A program made the position numbers and the translations under genes. A stretch of 16,629 nt of DNA, taken from the NCBI GenBank assembly GCA_050920955.1, contig JBPBQS010000328.1, positions 1 through 16,629 of the forward strand, read 5' to 3'. Each line of letters starts with the position of its first letter. The first letter of the stretch is position 1. A model generated the notes under the pieces. The model was not told the DNA's origin, ran no database searches, and saw only the letters and a list, made by a program, of their open reading frames with translations. Of this stretch, positions 6,503 through 13,907 are shown one piece after another. Source of the stretch: CAXSEF01 sp050920955 (GTDB lineage: Bacteria; Pseudomonadota; Alphaproteobacteria; Acetobacterales; Acetobacteraceae).

Positions 6503-7957
6503 GTGAGCTACGAGATCGAGGGCGCGACCGGGGCGTGGGAGATCGTCGTCGGGCTGGAGGTGCACGCGCAGGTCACCAGCCGGGCGAAGCTGTTCTCCGG
6601 GGCGTCGGCGGAGTACGGGGCGGCGGCGAACACGCAGGTCAGCTTCGTGGACGCGGGGTTCCCGGGGATGCTGCCGGTGATCAACGCGGAGTGCGTGGCG
6701 CAGGCGGTGCGCACCGGGCTCGGGCTGGAGGCGCAGGTCAACCTGGTCAGCCGGTTCGACCGGAAGAACTACTTCTACGCGGACCTGCCGGCGGGGTACC
6801 AGATCAGCCAGTTCGCGCATCCCATCGTGGGCGCCGGGGTGGTCGAGGTCGAGCTGGAGAGCGGGGCGCGCAAGGCGATCGGGGTGACGCGGCTGCACCT
6901 CGAGCAGGACGCGGGGAAGTCGCTGCATGACCAGGACCCGAACCGGTCGTTCATCGACCTGAACCGGGCGGGGGTGGCACTGATGGAGATCGTCAGCGAG
7001 CCAGATATCCGTTCGCCGGAGGAGGCGGGGGCGTATCTGCGCAAGCTGCGCTCGATCCTGCGGTATCTCGGGACGTGCGACGGGAACATGGACGAGGGCT
7101 CGATGCGGGCCGACGTCAACGTGTCCGTGCGCAAGGCGGGCGAGCCGTTCAGGACGCGGTGCGAGGTGAAGAACGTCAACTCGATCCGGTTCGTGATGCT
7201 CGCGATCGAGGCGGAGGCGAAGCGGCAGGTCGCCGTGTGGGAAGGCGGCGGCGAGGTTGCGCAGGAGACGCGGCTGTTCGACGTGGCGCGCGGCGAGACG
7301 CGGTCGATGCGGTCCAAGGAGGATGCGCACGACTATCGGTATTTCCCCGACCCGGATCTGCTGCCACTGGTGCTGGAGCAGTCGTGGGTGGACGGGCTGC
7401 GGGCGGCGTTGCCGGAGCTGCCGGACGCGATGCAGGCGCGGTTCCAGGCGGAGTACGGGCTGCCGCGGTATGACGCGGGGGTGCTGGTGCTGGAGAAGGC
7501 GTCGGCGGAGTTCTTCGAGGCGGTGGCGCGGGGGCGGGACGCCAGGCTCGCGGCGAACTGGGTGATCGGGGAGCTGTTCGCGGCGCTGAACCGGACGGGG
7601 CGGTCGATCGCGACGTCTCCGGTGAGTGCGGAGTCGCTGGGGGCGCTGCTGGACCTGATGGCGGACCAGACGATCAACGGGCGCATCGCCAAGGAGGTGT
7701 TCGAGGCGATGGTCGAGACCGGGGAGGCGCCCGGGGCGATCGTCGAGGCGAAGGGCTTGCGGCAGGTCGTCGACACCGGGGCGATCGATGCGGCGGTGGA
7801 GGCGGTGCTGGCGGCGAATCCGGACAAGCTGCGGGAGTATCTCGGGGGCAAGGACAAGCTGTTCGGGTTCTTCGTGGGGCAGGTGATGAAGGCGATGGCG
7901 GGGAAGGGGAACCCGGCGATGGTCAACGAGGCGCTGAAGCGGCGGCTGGCGCAGTAA
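6503..7957 (+). CDS. gatB: Aspartyl/glutamyl-tRNA amidotransferase subunit B
   Basis: The protein has 484 aa, typical for GatB. GTG 6503 is chosen for GGAGGG at 6492-6497 with a 5-nt gap; the earlier TTG at 6479 lies in the repeat. The cradle/kinase domain shows GLEVHAQ (17-23), FDRKNYFYADLPAGYQISQ (85-103), LEQDAGKS (133-140), MEIVSEPD (161-168), GSMRADVNVSVR (199-210), CEVKNVNS (220-227) and EDAHDYRYFPDPDLLPL (273-289). A helical domain and the YqeY-like tRNA-binding tail (LREYLGGKDKLFGFFVGQVM) complete it. GatB phosphorylates the misacylated Glu/Asp and amidates it with ammonia from GatA. It is separated from gatA by one gene and repeat copy D. The stop TAA abuts repeat copy E with no gap. 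Confidence 0.97.
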   Translation: MSYEIEGATGAWEIVVGLEVHAQVTSRAKLFSGASAEYGAAANTQVSFVDAGFPGMLPVINAECVAQAVRTGLGLEAQVNLVSRFDRKNYFYADLPAGYQISQFAHPIVGAGVVEVELESGARKAIGVTRLHLEQDAGKSLHDQDPNRSFIDLNRAGVALMEIVSEPDIRSPEEAGAYLRKLRSILRYLGTCDGNMDEGSMRADVNVSVRKAGEPFRTRCEVKNVNSIRFVMLAIEAEAKRQVAVWEGGGEVAQETRLFDVARGETRSMRSKEDAHDYRYFPDPDLLPLVLEQSWVDGLRAALPELPDAMQARFQAEYGLPRYDAGVLVLEKASAEFFEAVARGRDARLAANWVIGELFAALNRTGRSIATSPVSAESLGALLDLMADQTINGRIAKEVFEAMVETGEAPGAIVEAKGLRQVVDTGAIDAAVEAVLAANPDKLREYLGGKDKLFGFFVGQVMKAMAGKGNPAMVNEALKRRLAQ

Positions 7958-8080
7958 GGAAGGCCAGAGGCTCTGCCTCTGGACTCCGCCAAGGGAGCCC
8001 CTTGGATGGCTTTGCTTAGGTAGAGGGATCAAAGGGCCTCGGGCCCTTTGCGGGTTTGGGCAGAGCCCATGCCTGCTTCC
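7958..8080. repeat. Four-hairpin intergenic element, copy E, entering the DUF1653 gene
   Basis: This copy starts at the base after the gatB stop. H1 is CCAGAGGC/GCCTCTGG with loop TCT (7964-7982). H2 is CCAAGGG/CCCTTGG with loop AGC (7989-8005). H3 is CAAAGGGCC/GGCCCTTTG with loop TCG (8030-8050). H4 is TGGGC/GCCCA with loop AGA (8057-8069). It ends GCCTGCTTCC. The central linker is GCTTAGGTAGAGGGATC. On the minus strand the right half (8029-8080) is read as the last codons of the DUF1653 gene, whose stop is at 8029-8031. Confidence 0.92.
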
Positions 8081-8439
8081 TCGAAGCGGGGGCGGCCGTC
8101 GACGGTTTCGCACCACATGGCGAGCGGGCGGACCCAGTGGTCCCCGGTCTGGTCCGAGGTGTAGGTGACGAGCCACTCCTCGGTCTCGCTGTGGCGGGCA
8201 ACGCAGAGCAGGGTGTAGAGGCCGCCGCGGTAATGCCGGTAGCGGCCGGGCGCGGGGTGGGCCGGGATCGACAGGCGGAGCAGGGCGGCGGGGCAGAGGA
8301 TCGTCCGGCCTGCGGCCTCGACGGTGGCGGTGGCGGAGTCGAGCGCCAGGAGGCGGCAGGGCTGGCCGGCTGCGAGCGGCGGGCTGTCCGCGGTGCAGCG
8401 CAGCGTGTCGCCGGGCTGCCAGGCGGGGTCTTCGGGCAT
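8029..8439 (-). CDS. DUF1653 domain protein, 136 aa
   Basis: The start at 8439 (MPEDPAWQPGDTLRC) has AGGAAC about 9 nt upstream. The alternative ATG at 8457 has no such site. The DUF1653 domain occupies about residues 65-120, with its characteristic string YRHYRGGLYTLLCVARHSET and WVRPLAMWCETVDGRPRF. The first 60 residues (PGDTLRC...TILCPAALLRL) look like a small beta-barrel. DUF1653 has no established function. The protein is soluble. The final 16 or so residues (EAGMGSAQTRKGPEAL) are encoded by repeat copy E, so the original C-terminus has been replaced or extended. The gene converges on gatB. It ends 71 bp inside the gatB-side intergenic element. Confidence 0.85.
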   Translation of the reverse strand: MPEDPAWQPGDTLRCTADSPPLAAGQPCRLLALDSATATVEAAGRTILCPAALLRLSIPAHPAPGRYRHYRGGLYTLLCVARHSETEEWLVTYTSDQTGDHWVRPLAMWCETVDGRPRFEEAGMGSAQTRKGPEAL

Positions 8440-8701
8440 GGCGGGGTTCCTGTTCATCGGGCGTCAACGTGCGCGTGGCCAGAGTGGTGCGGCGATTGCG
8501 CCACGGGCGCGATGTGGGCTGTGGCGAAGCGGCGCGGTTGCGGAATAGGATGGGAGATTGCGGGCCGGGGCGGGCGGCCCGGCCCGGCGCCGGGGGGTGC
8601 GCGGGCCTGGCTGGCGGGGCGTCGTGCGCGCCGTGACGTGCCTGAGAGACGGGTTCGCCCGAAGCTGCGCCGACCGAGCAACGCATTCCTGGAACCCGTC
8701 G
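8440..8701. other. Divergent intergenic region between the DUF1653 gene and the glycosyltransferase gene
   Basis: These 262 bp must hold the promoters of two divergent genes. I find no pair of boxes that I trust. TAGGAT at 8546-8551 could be a -10 box for the plus-strand gene, with only a poor -35 (TGGCGA at 8522-8527). No hairpin element of the window's repeat family is present here, in line with these elements being confined to gene 3' ends. An in-frame extension of the glycosyltransferase upstream to 8558 exists but reads as non-protein-like. Confidence 0.5.
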
Positions 8702-10312
8702 ATGTCGTCCCTGCCTGACCGGCTCAGCCTGCTGCGTTTCGCGCCCAAGGTGGAGGAACTCGCCCCGTCGCTGCTGGTCGACCTGCCGACCGTGTGCGTC
8801 CACACCAACGCCGGCGAGGTCGACGACGGCGGCGTCACGCGCGCCAGGCTGCAGGGGCTGTACCACGCGCGGCAGGCGCAGCTCGACCCGATCGGGCTCG
8901 TGGCGCTCTCGCCGGGGACGACGGTGATCGGCAACCACTCCTACCTGGTGCTGACCGACAACGTGCTGATCGAGGACCAGATCTGGCCGGGGATGCACGA
9001 CAGCCCGGACATCCTGACCAAGCTGCTGGCGGCGCCGCTGGGGCTGGTGCAGATCGAGGACCCGGTGCTGCTGATCGCGCGCTGGGGGGCGGTGTCGGTG
9101 TGGGGGCACTGGCTCGGCGAGCTGCTGCCCAAGGTGGTGATGGCGGAGCAGGCGCAACCGGGGCGATTCCGGTACGCGATCCCGATCGACATCGTCAGGC
9201 GCACCGAGGAGAGGAGCTTCTCGACGGCGGTGCTCGAGTCGCTGGCGGCGTACGGGATCGGCGAGGAGCGCATCCTGCCGCTCGACCACAGGTTCAACCA
9301 CAGGTTCTCGCAGCTGTTCGCGATGACGCCGGTGTGGTCGCACGTCGCGATGCATCCGGCGGCGCTGGAGGCGATGCGCTCGCGGGTGCAGGGCGTGCCG
9401 GGGTCGAAGGCGGGGCGGCGGCTCGGGCTGCTGCGGCGCGACGTGCGCACGCGCAACGTGTTCAACGCCGACGAGACGATCGAGGTGCTGGAGCAGGCGG
9501 GGTTCGGCCTGGTGGAGATGGGGCACGTCTCGTTCGTCGAGCAGGTCGCCGCGTTCCGCGAGGCGGAGGCGGTGTTCGGCGTGCTCGGCTCGGGGCTGAC
9601 GGGGCTGATCTACTCGCCGGACGGCGTGCGGGCGATGACGGTGGCGCCGGCGAACTGGCGCGACGTGTTCTTCCACGCGCTGCTGCAGGCGCGCAGCGCG
9701 CTGTACTCCGACGTGCTCGGCACGCCGCTGTGGGACGGCGAGGGGGTGGACCGCGACGCGCCGTTCTTCCTGCGGCGGCGCGACATCCTCAACGGGCTGG
9801 AGCGGATCATGCTGCCCGAGTCCGAGGTGGCGCCGCGCGGGCTGGTCAATGTGTGCGGGATGGTGCTTCCGCGGCGGCTGACGCATGCGGCGGTGGATTT
9901 CGAGTTCCGGGTCGGGCCGAACACGGCGACGCGGCGCGAGGACGGGTGGGCGGACCCGGAGGTCGAGGCGACCTGGACGCTGGGCGCCGAGAGCCGGCTG
10001 GTGCTGCCGATCGGCGAGGGCACGGGGCCGCTGCTGCTGGAGCTGGTGCTGTCGACGTCGCTGGCGCCGCCGCACCTGGTGTCGCGGCCGCTGCAGGTCA
10101 GCGTGGGGGGCGTCGAGCTGGCGCCGATCGTGGTCGCGGGGCCGGGGACGTACGACGTCGAGCTGCCGCGCGAGTGCGTGCGGGACGGGCGGCTGGAGTT
10201 CCACTTCCGGCACCCGATCGTCACCTCGCCGCACGACCTGGGCGTGAGCCCGGACGAGCGGCACCTGGCGATCTCGTTCCACAGGCTGCGGGTGAGGCAG
10301 CTCCAGGGATAG
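8702..10312 (+). CDS. Glycosyltransferase family 61 (DUF563) protein with extra C-terminal domain
   Basis: The protein has 536 aa from ATG 8702. Only a weak TGGAA precedes it, so the start is uncertain; TTG/GTG starts as far up as 8558 are open. The DUF563 core (about 65-350) shows the family's HW..E.LPKV motif as GHWLGELLPKV (135-145) and the late G.GLT motif as VLGSGLTGLIYSPDG (294-308). GT61 enzymes transfer sugars such as xylose or GlcNAc, in bacteria usually for surface polysaccharides. After residue 360 comes a 170-residue, beta-strand-rich part (VDFEFRVGPNTATRRED...ELVLSTSLAPPHLVSRPLQV...LEFHFRHP) that resembles a jelly-roll carbohydrate-binding module. There is no signal peptide or membrane span. 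The acceptor is unknown, and no other polysaccharide gene lies in the window. Confidence 0.85.
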   Translation: MSSLPDRLSLLRFAPKVEELAPSLLVDLPTVCVHTNAGEVDDGGVTRARLQGLYHARQAQLDPIGLVALSPGTTVIGNHSYLVLTDNVLIEDQIWPGMHDSPDILTKLLAAPLGLVQIEDPVLLIARWGAVSVWGHWLGELLPKVVMAEQAQPGRFRYAIPIDIVRRTEERSFSTAVLESLAAYGIGEERILPLDHRFNHRFSQLFAMTPVWSHVAMHPAALEAMRSRVQGVPGSKAGRRLGLLRRDVRTRNVFNADETIEVLEQAGFGLVEMGHVSFVEQVAAFREAEAVFGVLGSGLTGLIYSPDGVRAMTVAPANWRDVFFHALLQARSALYSDVLGTPLWDGEGVDRDAPFFLRRRDILNGLERIMLPESEVAPRGLVNVCGMVLPRRLTHAAVDFEFRVGPNTATRREDGWADPEVEATWTLGAESRLVLPIGEGTGPLLLELVLSTSLAPPHLVSRPLQVSVGGVELAPIVVAGPGTYDVELPRECVRDGRLEFHFRHPIVTSPHDLGVSPDERHLAISFHRLRVRQLQG

Positions 10313-10427
10313 GAAGGAAGCAGTTCTTTCTTGAAAGAAAGAACCAAAAAACTTTTGCCACCTAGTTCTTTTCTAACGTGCAAAGTCTTTTTGCTTCTTT
10401 TTCTTTAGAAAAAGAAGGCCTTGCCTT
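10313..10427. terminator. AT-rich two-hairpin element (copy H), probable bidirectional terminator
   Basis: This element lies between the convergent ends of the GT61 gene (+) and gpt (-). It has two perfect hairpins: GTTCTTTCTT/AAGAAAGAAC with a GA loop (10323-10344) and CTTCTTTTTCT/AGAAAAAGAAG with a TT loop (10394-10417), plus a short GCAAA/TTTGC pair between them. A- and T-runs flank the stems in both directions. The composition contrasts sharply with the rest of the window. Its left edge (GGAAGGAAGCAG) and right edge (AAGGCCTTGCC) match the edges of the GC-rich elements, suggesting a related layout with A/T stems. I recall similar sequences from Acetobacteraceae intergenic regions. Confidence 0.85.
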
Positions 10428-10902
10428 ACTGGCTTTCCTTGCGGGCGAGGGGCGGGACGAACAGCGGCGCGGTGTCCCAGGGGAACAGGATCCAGGTGTC
10501 CTGTGGCACCTCGGCGACCCAGGTGTCGGCCAGGGACTGTCCGGCGGGCTTGGCGTAGAGGCAGGCGAAGTGCGCGCGGGGCAGGATCTCGCGGACGAGG
10601 CGAGCGGTGCTGCCGGTGTCGACGAGGTCATCGACGATCAGGAAGCCCTCGCCGTCGCCGGCGGCCGTGGGGGCCTTGAGCAGGGTGGGGGTGCCGAGCG
10701 ACTCGTCGTCGTAGCTCAGCACGGCGACGCTCTCGACCAGGCGGCAGTCCAGCTCGCGGGCGACGATGGCGGCGGGGATCAGGCCGCCGCGGGCGATGGC
10801 GACGATGCCGCGGAACGGGGCCAGCGGCATCAGGGTGGCGGCCAGGGTGCGCGCGTCGCGGTGCAGCTGGTCCCAGGTCACGGTGGCGTAGGTCTGGGCC
10901 AT
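10426..10902 (-). CDS. gpt: Xanthine(-guanine) phosphoribosyltransferase
   Basis: The protein has 158 aa, the same size class as E. coli Gpt. It moves the ribose-5-phosphate from PRPP to xanthine, guanine or hypoxanthine in purine salvage. The PRPP-binding signature is FLIVDDLVDTGSTA (87-100). IVAIARGGLIPA (33-44) is the flexible-loop/strand region, and ESVAVLSYDDE (57-67) with LADTWVAEVPQDTWILFPWD near 124-143 is typical of the Gpt subfamily and its base-binding end. The start at 10902 has AAGGA about 9-10 nt upstream. The stop TAA lies exactly at the border of element H. It is a cytoplasmic enzyme, sometimes membrane-associated. Divergent from the ggt gene. Confidence 0.94.
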   Translation of the reverse strand: MAQTYATVTWDQLHRDARTLAATLMPLAPFRGIVAIARGGLIPAAIVARELDCRLVESVAVLSYDDESLGTPTLLKAPTAAGDGEGFLIVDDLVDTGSTARLVREILPRAHFACLYAKPAGQSLADTWVAEVPQDTWILFPWDTAPLFVPPLARKESQ

Positions 10903-11109
10903 CGGGGCGGTCCTTCCGGCGAACGGGTTGACGGGGCGAAGAAGCAGATGCGGCGCCGGTTGCCAAGGCGCGGGCGCGGCGAGGTTTCCAAAGGCGGGGG
11001 TTTGAGGGAGTCTGGGGCCGGGCCCCGGCGCCGCGCGCGTCGCGGGCCCGCATCACGGCCGTGCGCGCGGGATCGGGCGGGCGCGGCCGGCATCGGGGAG
11101 ACGGGTTTC
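10903..11109. other. Divergent region between gpt and the gamma-glutamyltransferase gene, with a probable element remnant
   Basis: These 207 bp contain the gpt ribosome-binding site (minus strand, near 10911-10915) and a GGGGAGA ribosome-binding site for the downstream gene. Bases 10983-11026 look like a decayed half of the hairpin element: GTTTCCAAAGGCG is shared with copy F (12839-12851), then GGGAGTCTGGGGCCGGGCCCC replaces the usual right-hand hairpin (palindrome 11014-11026). TTGACG at 10928-10933 has no acceptable -10 partner at 16-18 bp. No convincing promoter was found. Confidence 0.5.
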
Positions 11110-12732
11110 ATGGGCGACACACGGCAGGCAAGTCGGCTGCGCGACTTCCACCATCCCGGCCGCAGCCCGGTGTATGCGACGCACGGCATGGCGGCGACGT
11201 CGATGCCGGTGGCGACGCTGGCGGCGGTGGACGTGCTGCGGAGCGGGGGCAACGCGGTGGACGCGGCGGTCGCGGCGGCGGCGGTGCTGGCCGTGGTCGA
11301 GCCGCATTCGACCGGGATCGGGGGGGACTGCTTCTGCCTGTACAAGCCGGCGGGGGGCGCGGTGGTGGCGCTCAACGGGTCGGGGCGGGCGCCGGCGGGG
11401 GCGAGCCTGGAGGGGCTGCGGGCCGTGGGATACGGGGCGCCGGACCTGCGCTCGCCGCACACGGTGACGGTGCCGGGGGCGGTGGGGGCGTGGCAGGCGC
11501 TGCTCGACGCGCACGGCACGCGGGGGTTTGGCGAGCTGCTGCGGCCGGCGATCGGGTATGCGGAGGAGGGCTTCGCGGTGACGCCGCGGGTGAGTGCGGA
11601 CTGGGCGGCGGAGGTGGACAAGCTGCGGGCGCAGGGGACGGCGTCGTTCCTGCCGGGCGGCGTGGCGCCGGTGCCGGGCGACGTGTTCCGCCAGCCGGCG
11701 CTGGGGCGGACGCTGCGGCGCATCGCCGAGCGCGGGGCGGCGGGGTTCTACGAGGGCGAGGTCGCGGCGGGGATCGTTGCGACGCTGCGCGCGCGGGGCG
11801 GGCTGCACACGGAGCAGGACTTCGCGGAGGGGCTGGGGGCGGCGATGTTCGTCGATCCGATCAGCGCGGAGTGGCAGGGGCACAGGGTCTGGGAGTGCCC
11901 GCCGAACGGGTCGGGGCTCGTGGTGCTGATGATCCTGGGGATCCTGGAGGCGCTCGGGCCGGCGCCGGACGGGCCGTTGGGGGCGGTGCGGCTGCACCGG
12001 CACATCGAGGCGGCACGGCTGGCGTTCCGCGACAGGGACGCGTTCGTGGCGGACCCGTCGCAGGTCGAGGTGCCGGTGGCGCGGCTGCTGGACCGCGCGT
12101 ACCTGGCGTCGCTGGCGGGGCTGATCGACGACAGGCGGGCGATGCCGGTGATGCCGCTGGCGGGGGAGGCGGTGCTGCCGCGGCACCGCGACACGGTGTA
12201 TCTCAGCGTGGTCGATCGCGACGGCAACGCGTGCAGCTTCATCAACTCGCTGTTCATGAGCTTCGGCAGCGGCATTCTCGCCGAGGAGTCCGGGGTGATG
12301 CTGCACAACCGGGGCTTCGGGTTCCGGCTGGAGGAGGGGCATCCGAACTGCATCGCGCCCGGCAAGCGGCCGATGCACACCATCCTGCCGGCGATGCTCA
12401 CGCAGGCCGGCGAGGCGGTCATGTCGTTCGGGGTCATGGGCGGGCACTTCCAGCCGATGGGGCAGAGCCTGCTGCTCAGCAACGTGCTGGAGCACGGGCT
12501 CGACGTGCAGCAGGCCATCGACCTGCCGCGGCTGTTCCCGTTCGCGGGCAAGGTCGAGGTCGAGCGCGGGGTGCCGGAGTCCGTCGTCGCACGGCTCGCG
12601 GGGATGGGGCACGTGCCGGAGCTGCTCGAGGTGCCGCACGGGGGCGCGCAGGCGATCTGGATCGACCGGGGGCGCGGCGTGCTCGTGGGGGGGTCGGAGC
12701 CGAGGAAGGACGGGCTGGCGCTGGGGTACTGA
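11110..12732 (+). CDS. Gamma-glutamyltransferase family protein, cytoplasmic (YwrD-like) type
   Basis: The protein has 540 aa from ATG 11110, with GGGGAGA 8 nt upstream. It belongs to the N-terminal-nucleophile gamma-glutamyltranspeptidases, which self-cleave before a Thr that then transfers or hydrolyses gamma-glutamyl groups. The nucleophile should be T362 in HRDTVYLSVVDRDGNACSFI. Upstream lies the large-subunit signature ATSMPVATLAAVDVLRSGGN (29-48) and VEPHSTGIGGD (63-73). Downstream lie GVMLHNRG, PGKRPMHTILPAM and the oxyanion region FGVMGGHFQPMGQ. There is no signal peptide, unlike periplasmic glutathione-degrading Ggt, and it matches the cytosolic subgroup whose substrate is uncertain. 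I therefore leave the symbol empty. It ends two bases before repeat copy F. Confidence 0.92.
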   Translation: MGDTRQASRLRDFHHPGRSPVYATHGMAATSMPVATLAAVDVLRSGGNAVDAAVAAAAVLAVVEPHSTGIGGDCFCLYKPAGGAVVALNGSGRAPAGASLEGLRAVGYGAPDLRSPHTVTVPGAVGAWQALLDAHGTRGFGELLRPAIGYAEEGFAVTPRVSADWAAEVDKLRAQGTASFLPGGVAPVPGDVFRQPALGRTLRRIAERGAAGFYEGEVAAGIVATLRARGGLHTEQDFAEGLGAAMFVDPISAEWQGHRVWECPPNGSGLVVLMILGILEALGPAPDGPLGAVRLHRHIEAARLAFRDRDAFVADPSQVEVPVARLLDRAYLASLAGLIDDRRAMPVMPLAGEAVLPRHRDTVYLSVVDRDGNACSFINSLFMSFGSGILAEESGVMLHNRGFGFRLEEGHPNCIAPGKRPMHTILPAMLTQAGEAVMSFGVMGGHFQPMGQSLLLSNVLEHGLDVQQAIDLPRLFPFAGKVEVERGVPESVVARLAGMGHVPELLEVPHGGAQAIWIDRGRGVLVGGSEPRKDGLALGY

Positions 12733-12733
12733 C

Positions 12734-12892
12734 AGGAAGCAAGGCCGGGCTTTGCCCGGACCCACCAGGGGCGAGCCGCCCCTGGACCGGCCTCCCTGGC
12801 GGCACACGGGCGGGGGCGGTGCGGCAGACCCGGGTCGGGGTTTCCAAAGGCGAGCCTCTGGCGGAGTCCAGAGGCAGAGCCTCTGGCCTTAC
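12734..12892. repeat. Hairpin element, copy F, with an expanded centre
   Basis: This copy fills the gap between the convergent ggt-family gene and the serine hydrolase. H1 is CCGGGC/GCCCGG with loop TTT (12745-12759). H2 is CCAGGGGCG/CGCCCCTGG with loop AGC (12765-12785). H3 is a weak CCAAAGGC/GCCTCTGG pair with one mismatch (12844-12861). H4 is CCAGAGGC/GCCTCTGG with loop AGA (12868-12886). About 55 bp of unrelated GC-rich sequence (12788-12842) separates the halves, longer than in other copies. It starts GGAAGCAAGG and ends GGCCTTAC, the latter giving the TAA stop of the minus-strand gene. Confidence 0.9.
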
Positions 12893-13896
12893 TTTGCCCC
12901 CGCGCAGACGATGTTGGAGACGGCGCGGCGGAGGCTGGCGATGCCGGTTTCGCGGTGGCGCGACGGGTGGACGCGGTTGGTGAGCAGCGTCCAGGCCAGG
13001 CCGCGCGGGCGGTCGATCCACAGGCCGGTGCCGGTGAAGCCGAGGTGGCCGATCGTGCCCGGCGAGCAGAGGCTGCCGCCGGACCAGCCCTCGTGGGGGA
13101 GCTCCCAGCCGAGGCCGCGCGGCGTGGGCAGGGCGCGCTGCGGGCGGACCATCAGGTCGAGCGAGGCGGGGCTGAGCCAGGTACCCTGGAGGATGGCCAG
13201 GGCGCTGTCGAGCACGGCGTCGGCGGTGCCGAACAGGCCGGCGTGGCCGGCGAGGCCGCCCAGGGCGGCGGCGTTCTCGTCGTGGACCTCGCCGCGCAGG
13301 GTGCGGCCGCGCCAGTGGCAGTGCTCGGTCGCGGCGGCGCGTTCGGGGCCGGGGGAGGCGACGAGGCCCGGCGGGAGAGGGGCGTCGGGGGCGAGGCGGT
13401 CGGCGAGAAGGCCGAGCAGGATGAAGTTGATGTCGGAGTAGGCGGGGGGGCCGGCGGGCCAGTCGCGCTGCAGGACGAGCGCTTTGAGGGCCGCGGGGTT
13501 GGTGCCCCAGGTGTAGAGCGGCTCGACGGCGGGCAGCGCGGTGCGGTGGGCGAGGCAGTCGCGCAGGGTGAGGGCGCGGACGAAGTGGGCGGGCTGGTAC
13601 TGGCGCAGGTCGGGGAGGTGCGTGGAGAGGGGGTCGTCCAGGTCGGCGAGGCCGCGCTCGACCAGGCGCAGGATCGCGGGGGTGGTGTGGAGGACCTTCG
13701 TGAGGCTGGCGAGGTCGAACAGGGTGTCGGCGTGGACCGGGTCGGGGGTGGGGGCGAGGCTGGTGACGCCGCCGTGGCGGGTGGCGCGCGTGCCGTCGGC
13801 GCGGACGAGGCCGAGGGAGGCGCCGGGGATGCGGGCGGCGGCCAGGGCGGCGGCGACGTGGGCGAAGGCCTGGTCGGCGAGGGCGTCCAGGGTCAT
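12889..13896 (-). CDS. Serine hydrolase, beta-lactamase / class C penicillin-binding-protein family
   Basis: The protein has 335 aa from ATG 13896. A TTG at 13917 lies in the repeat, so I do not use it; neither has a clear ribosome-binding site. The catalytic SxxK motif is S64-L-T-K67 (DLASLTKVL). The second motif is Y153-S-D (PAYSDINFILLG), where Y-x-N is usual. The third is probably GFTGTGLW near residue 290, in place of H/KTG. The fold should be the class C beta-lactamase/esterase/D,D-peptidase type. There is no signal peptide, which argues against a cell-wall or secreted role and for a cytoplasmic esterase or amidase, unless the start lies elsewhere. The stop TAA is at the edge of repeat copy F. 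The parE gene lies upstream on the same strand, across repeat copy G. Confidence 0.88.
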   Translation of the reverse strand: MTLDALADQAFAHVAAALAAARIPGASLGLVRADGTRATRHGGVTSLAPTPDPVHADTLFDLASLTKVLHTTPAILRLVERGLADLDDPLSTHLPDLRQYQPAHFVRALTLRDCLAHRTALPAVEPLYTWGTNPAALKALVLQRDWPAGPPAYSDINFILLGLLADRLAPDAPLPPGLVASPGPERAAATEHCHWRGRTLRGEVHDENAAALGGLAGHAGLFGTADAVLDSALAILQGTWLSPASLDLMVRPQRALPTPRGLGWELPHEGWSGGSLCSPGTIGHLGFTGTGLWIDRPRGLAWTLLTNRVHPSRHRETGIASLRRAVSNIVCAGAK

Positions 13897-13907
13897 GGGC
13901 GCGCGGG

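Noticed and set aside
6239..10282. 1347-codon open frame on the minus strand opposite gatB and the GT61 gene
   Set aside because: Composition is RH/RP repeats typical of antisense shadows at high GC. It crosses gatB, a repeat element and the GT61 gene, which are all firmly supported on other frames.
10378..11109. 244-residue N-terminal extension of the gamma-glutamyltransferase
   Set aside because: It is antisense to gpt and crosses its promoter region. The family N-terminus begins after ATG 11110, which has its own ribosome-binding site.
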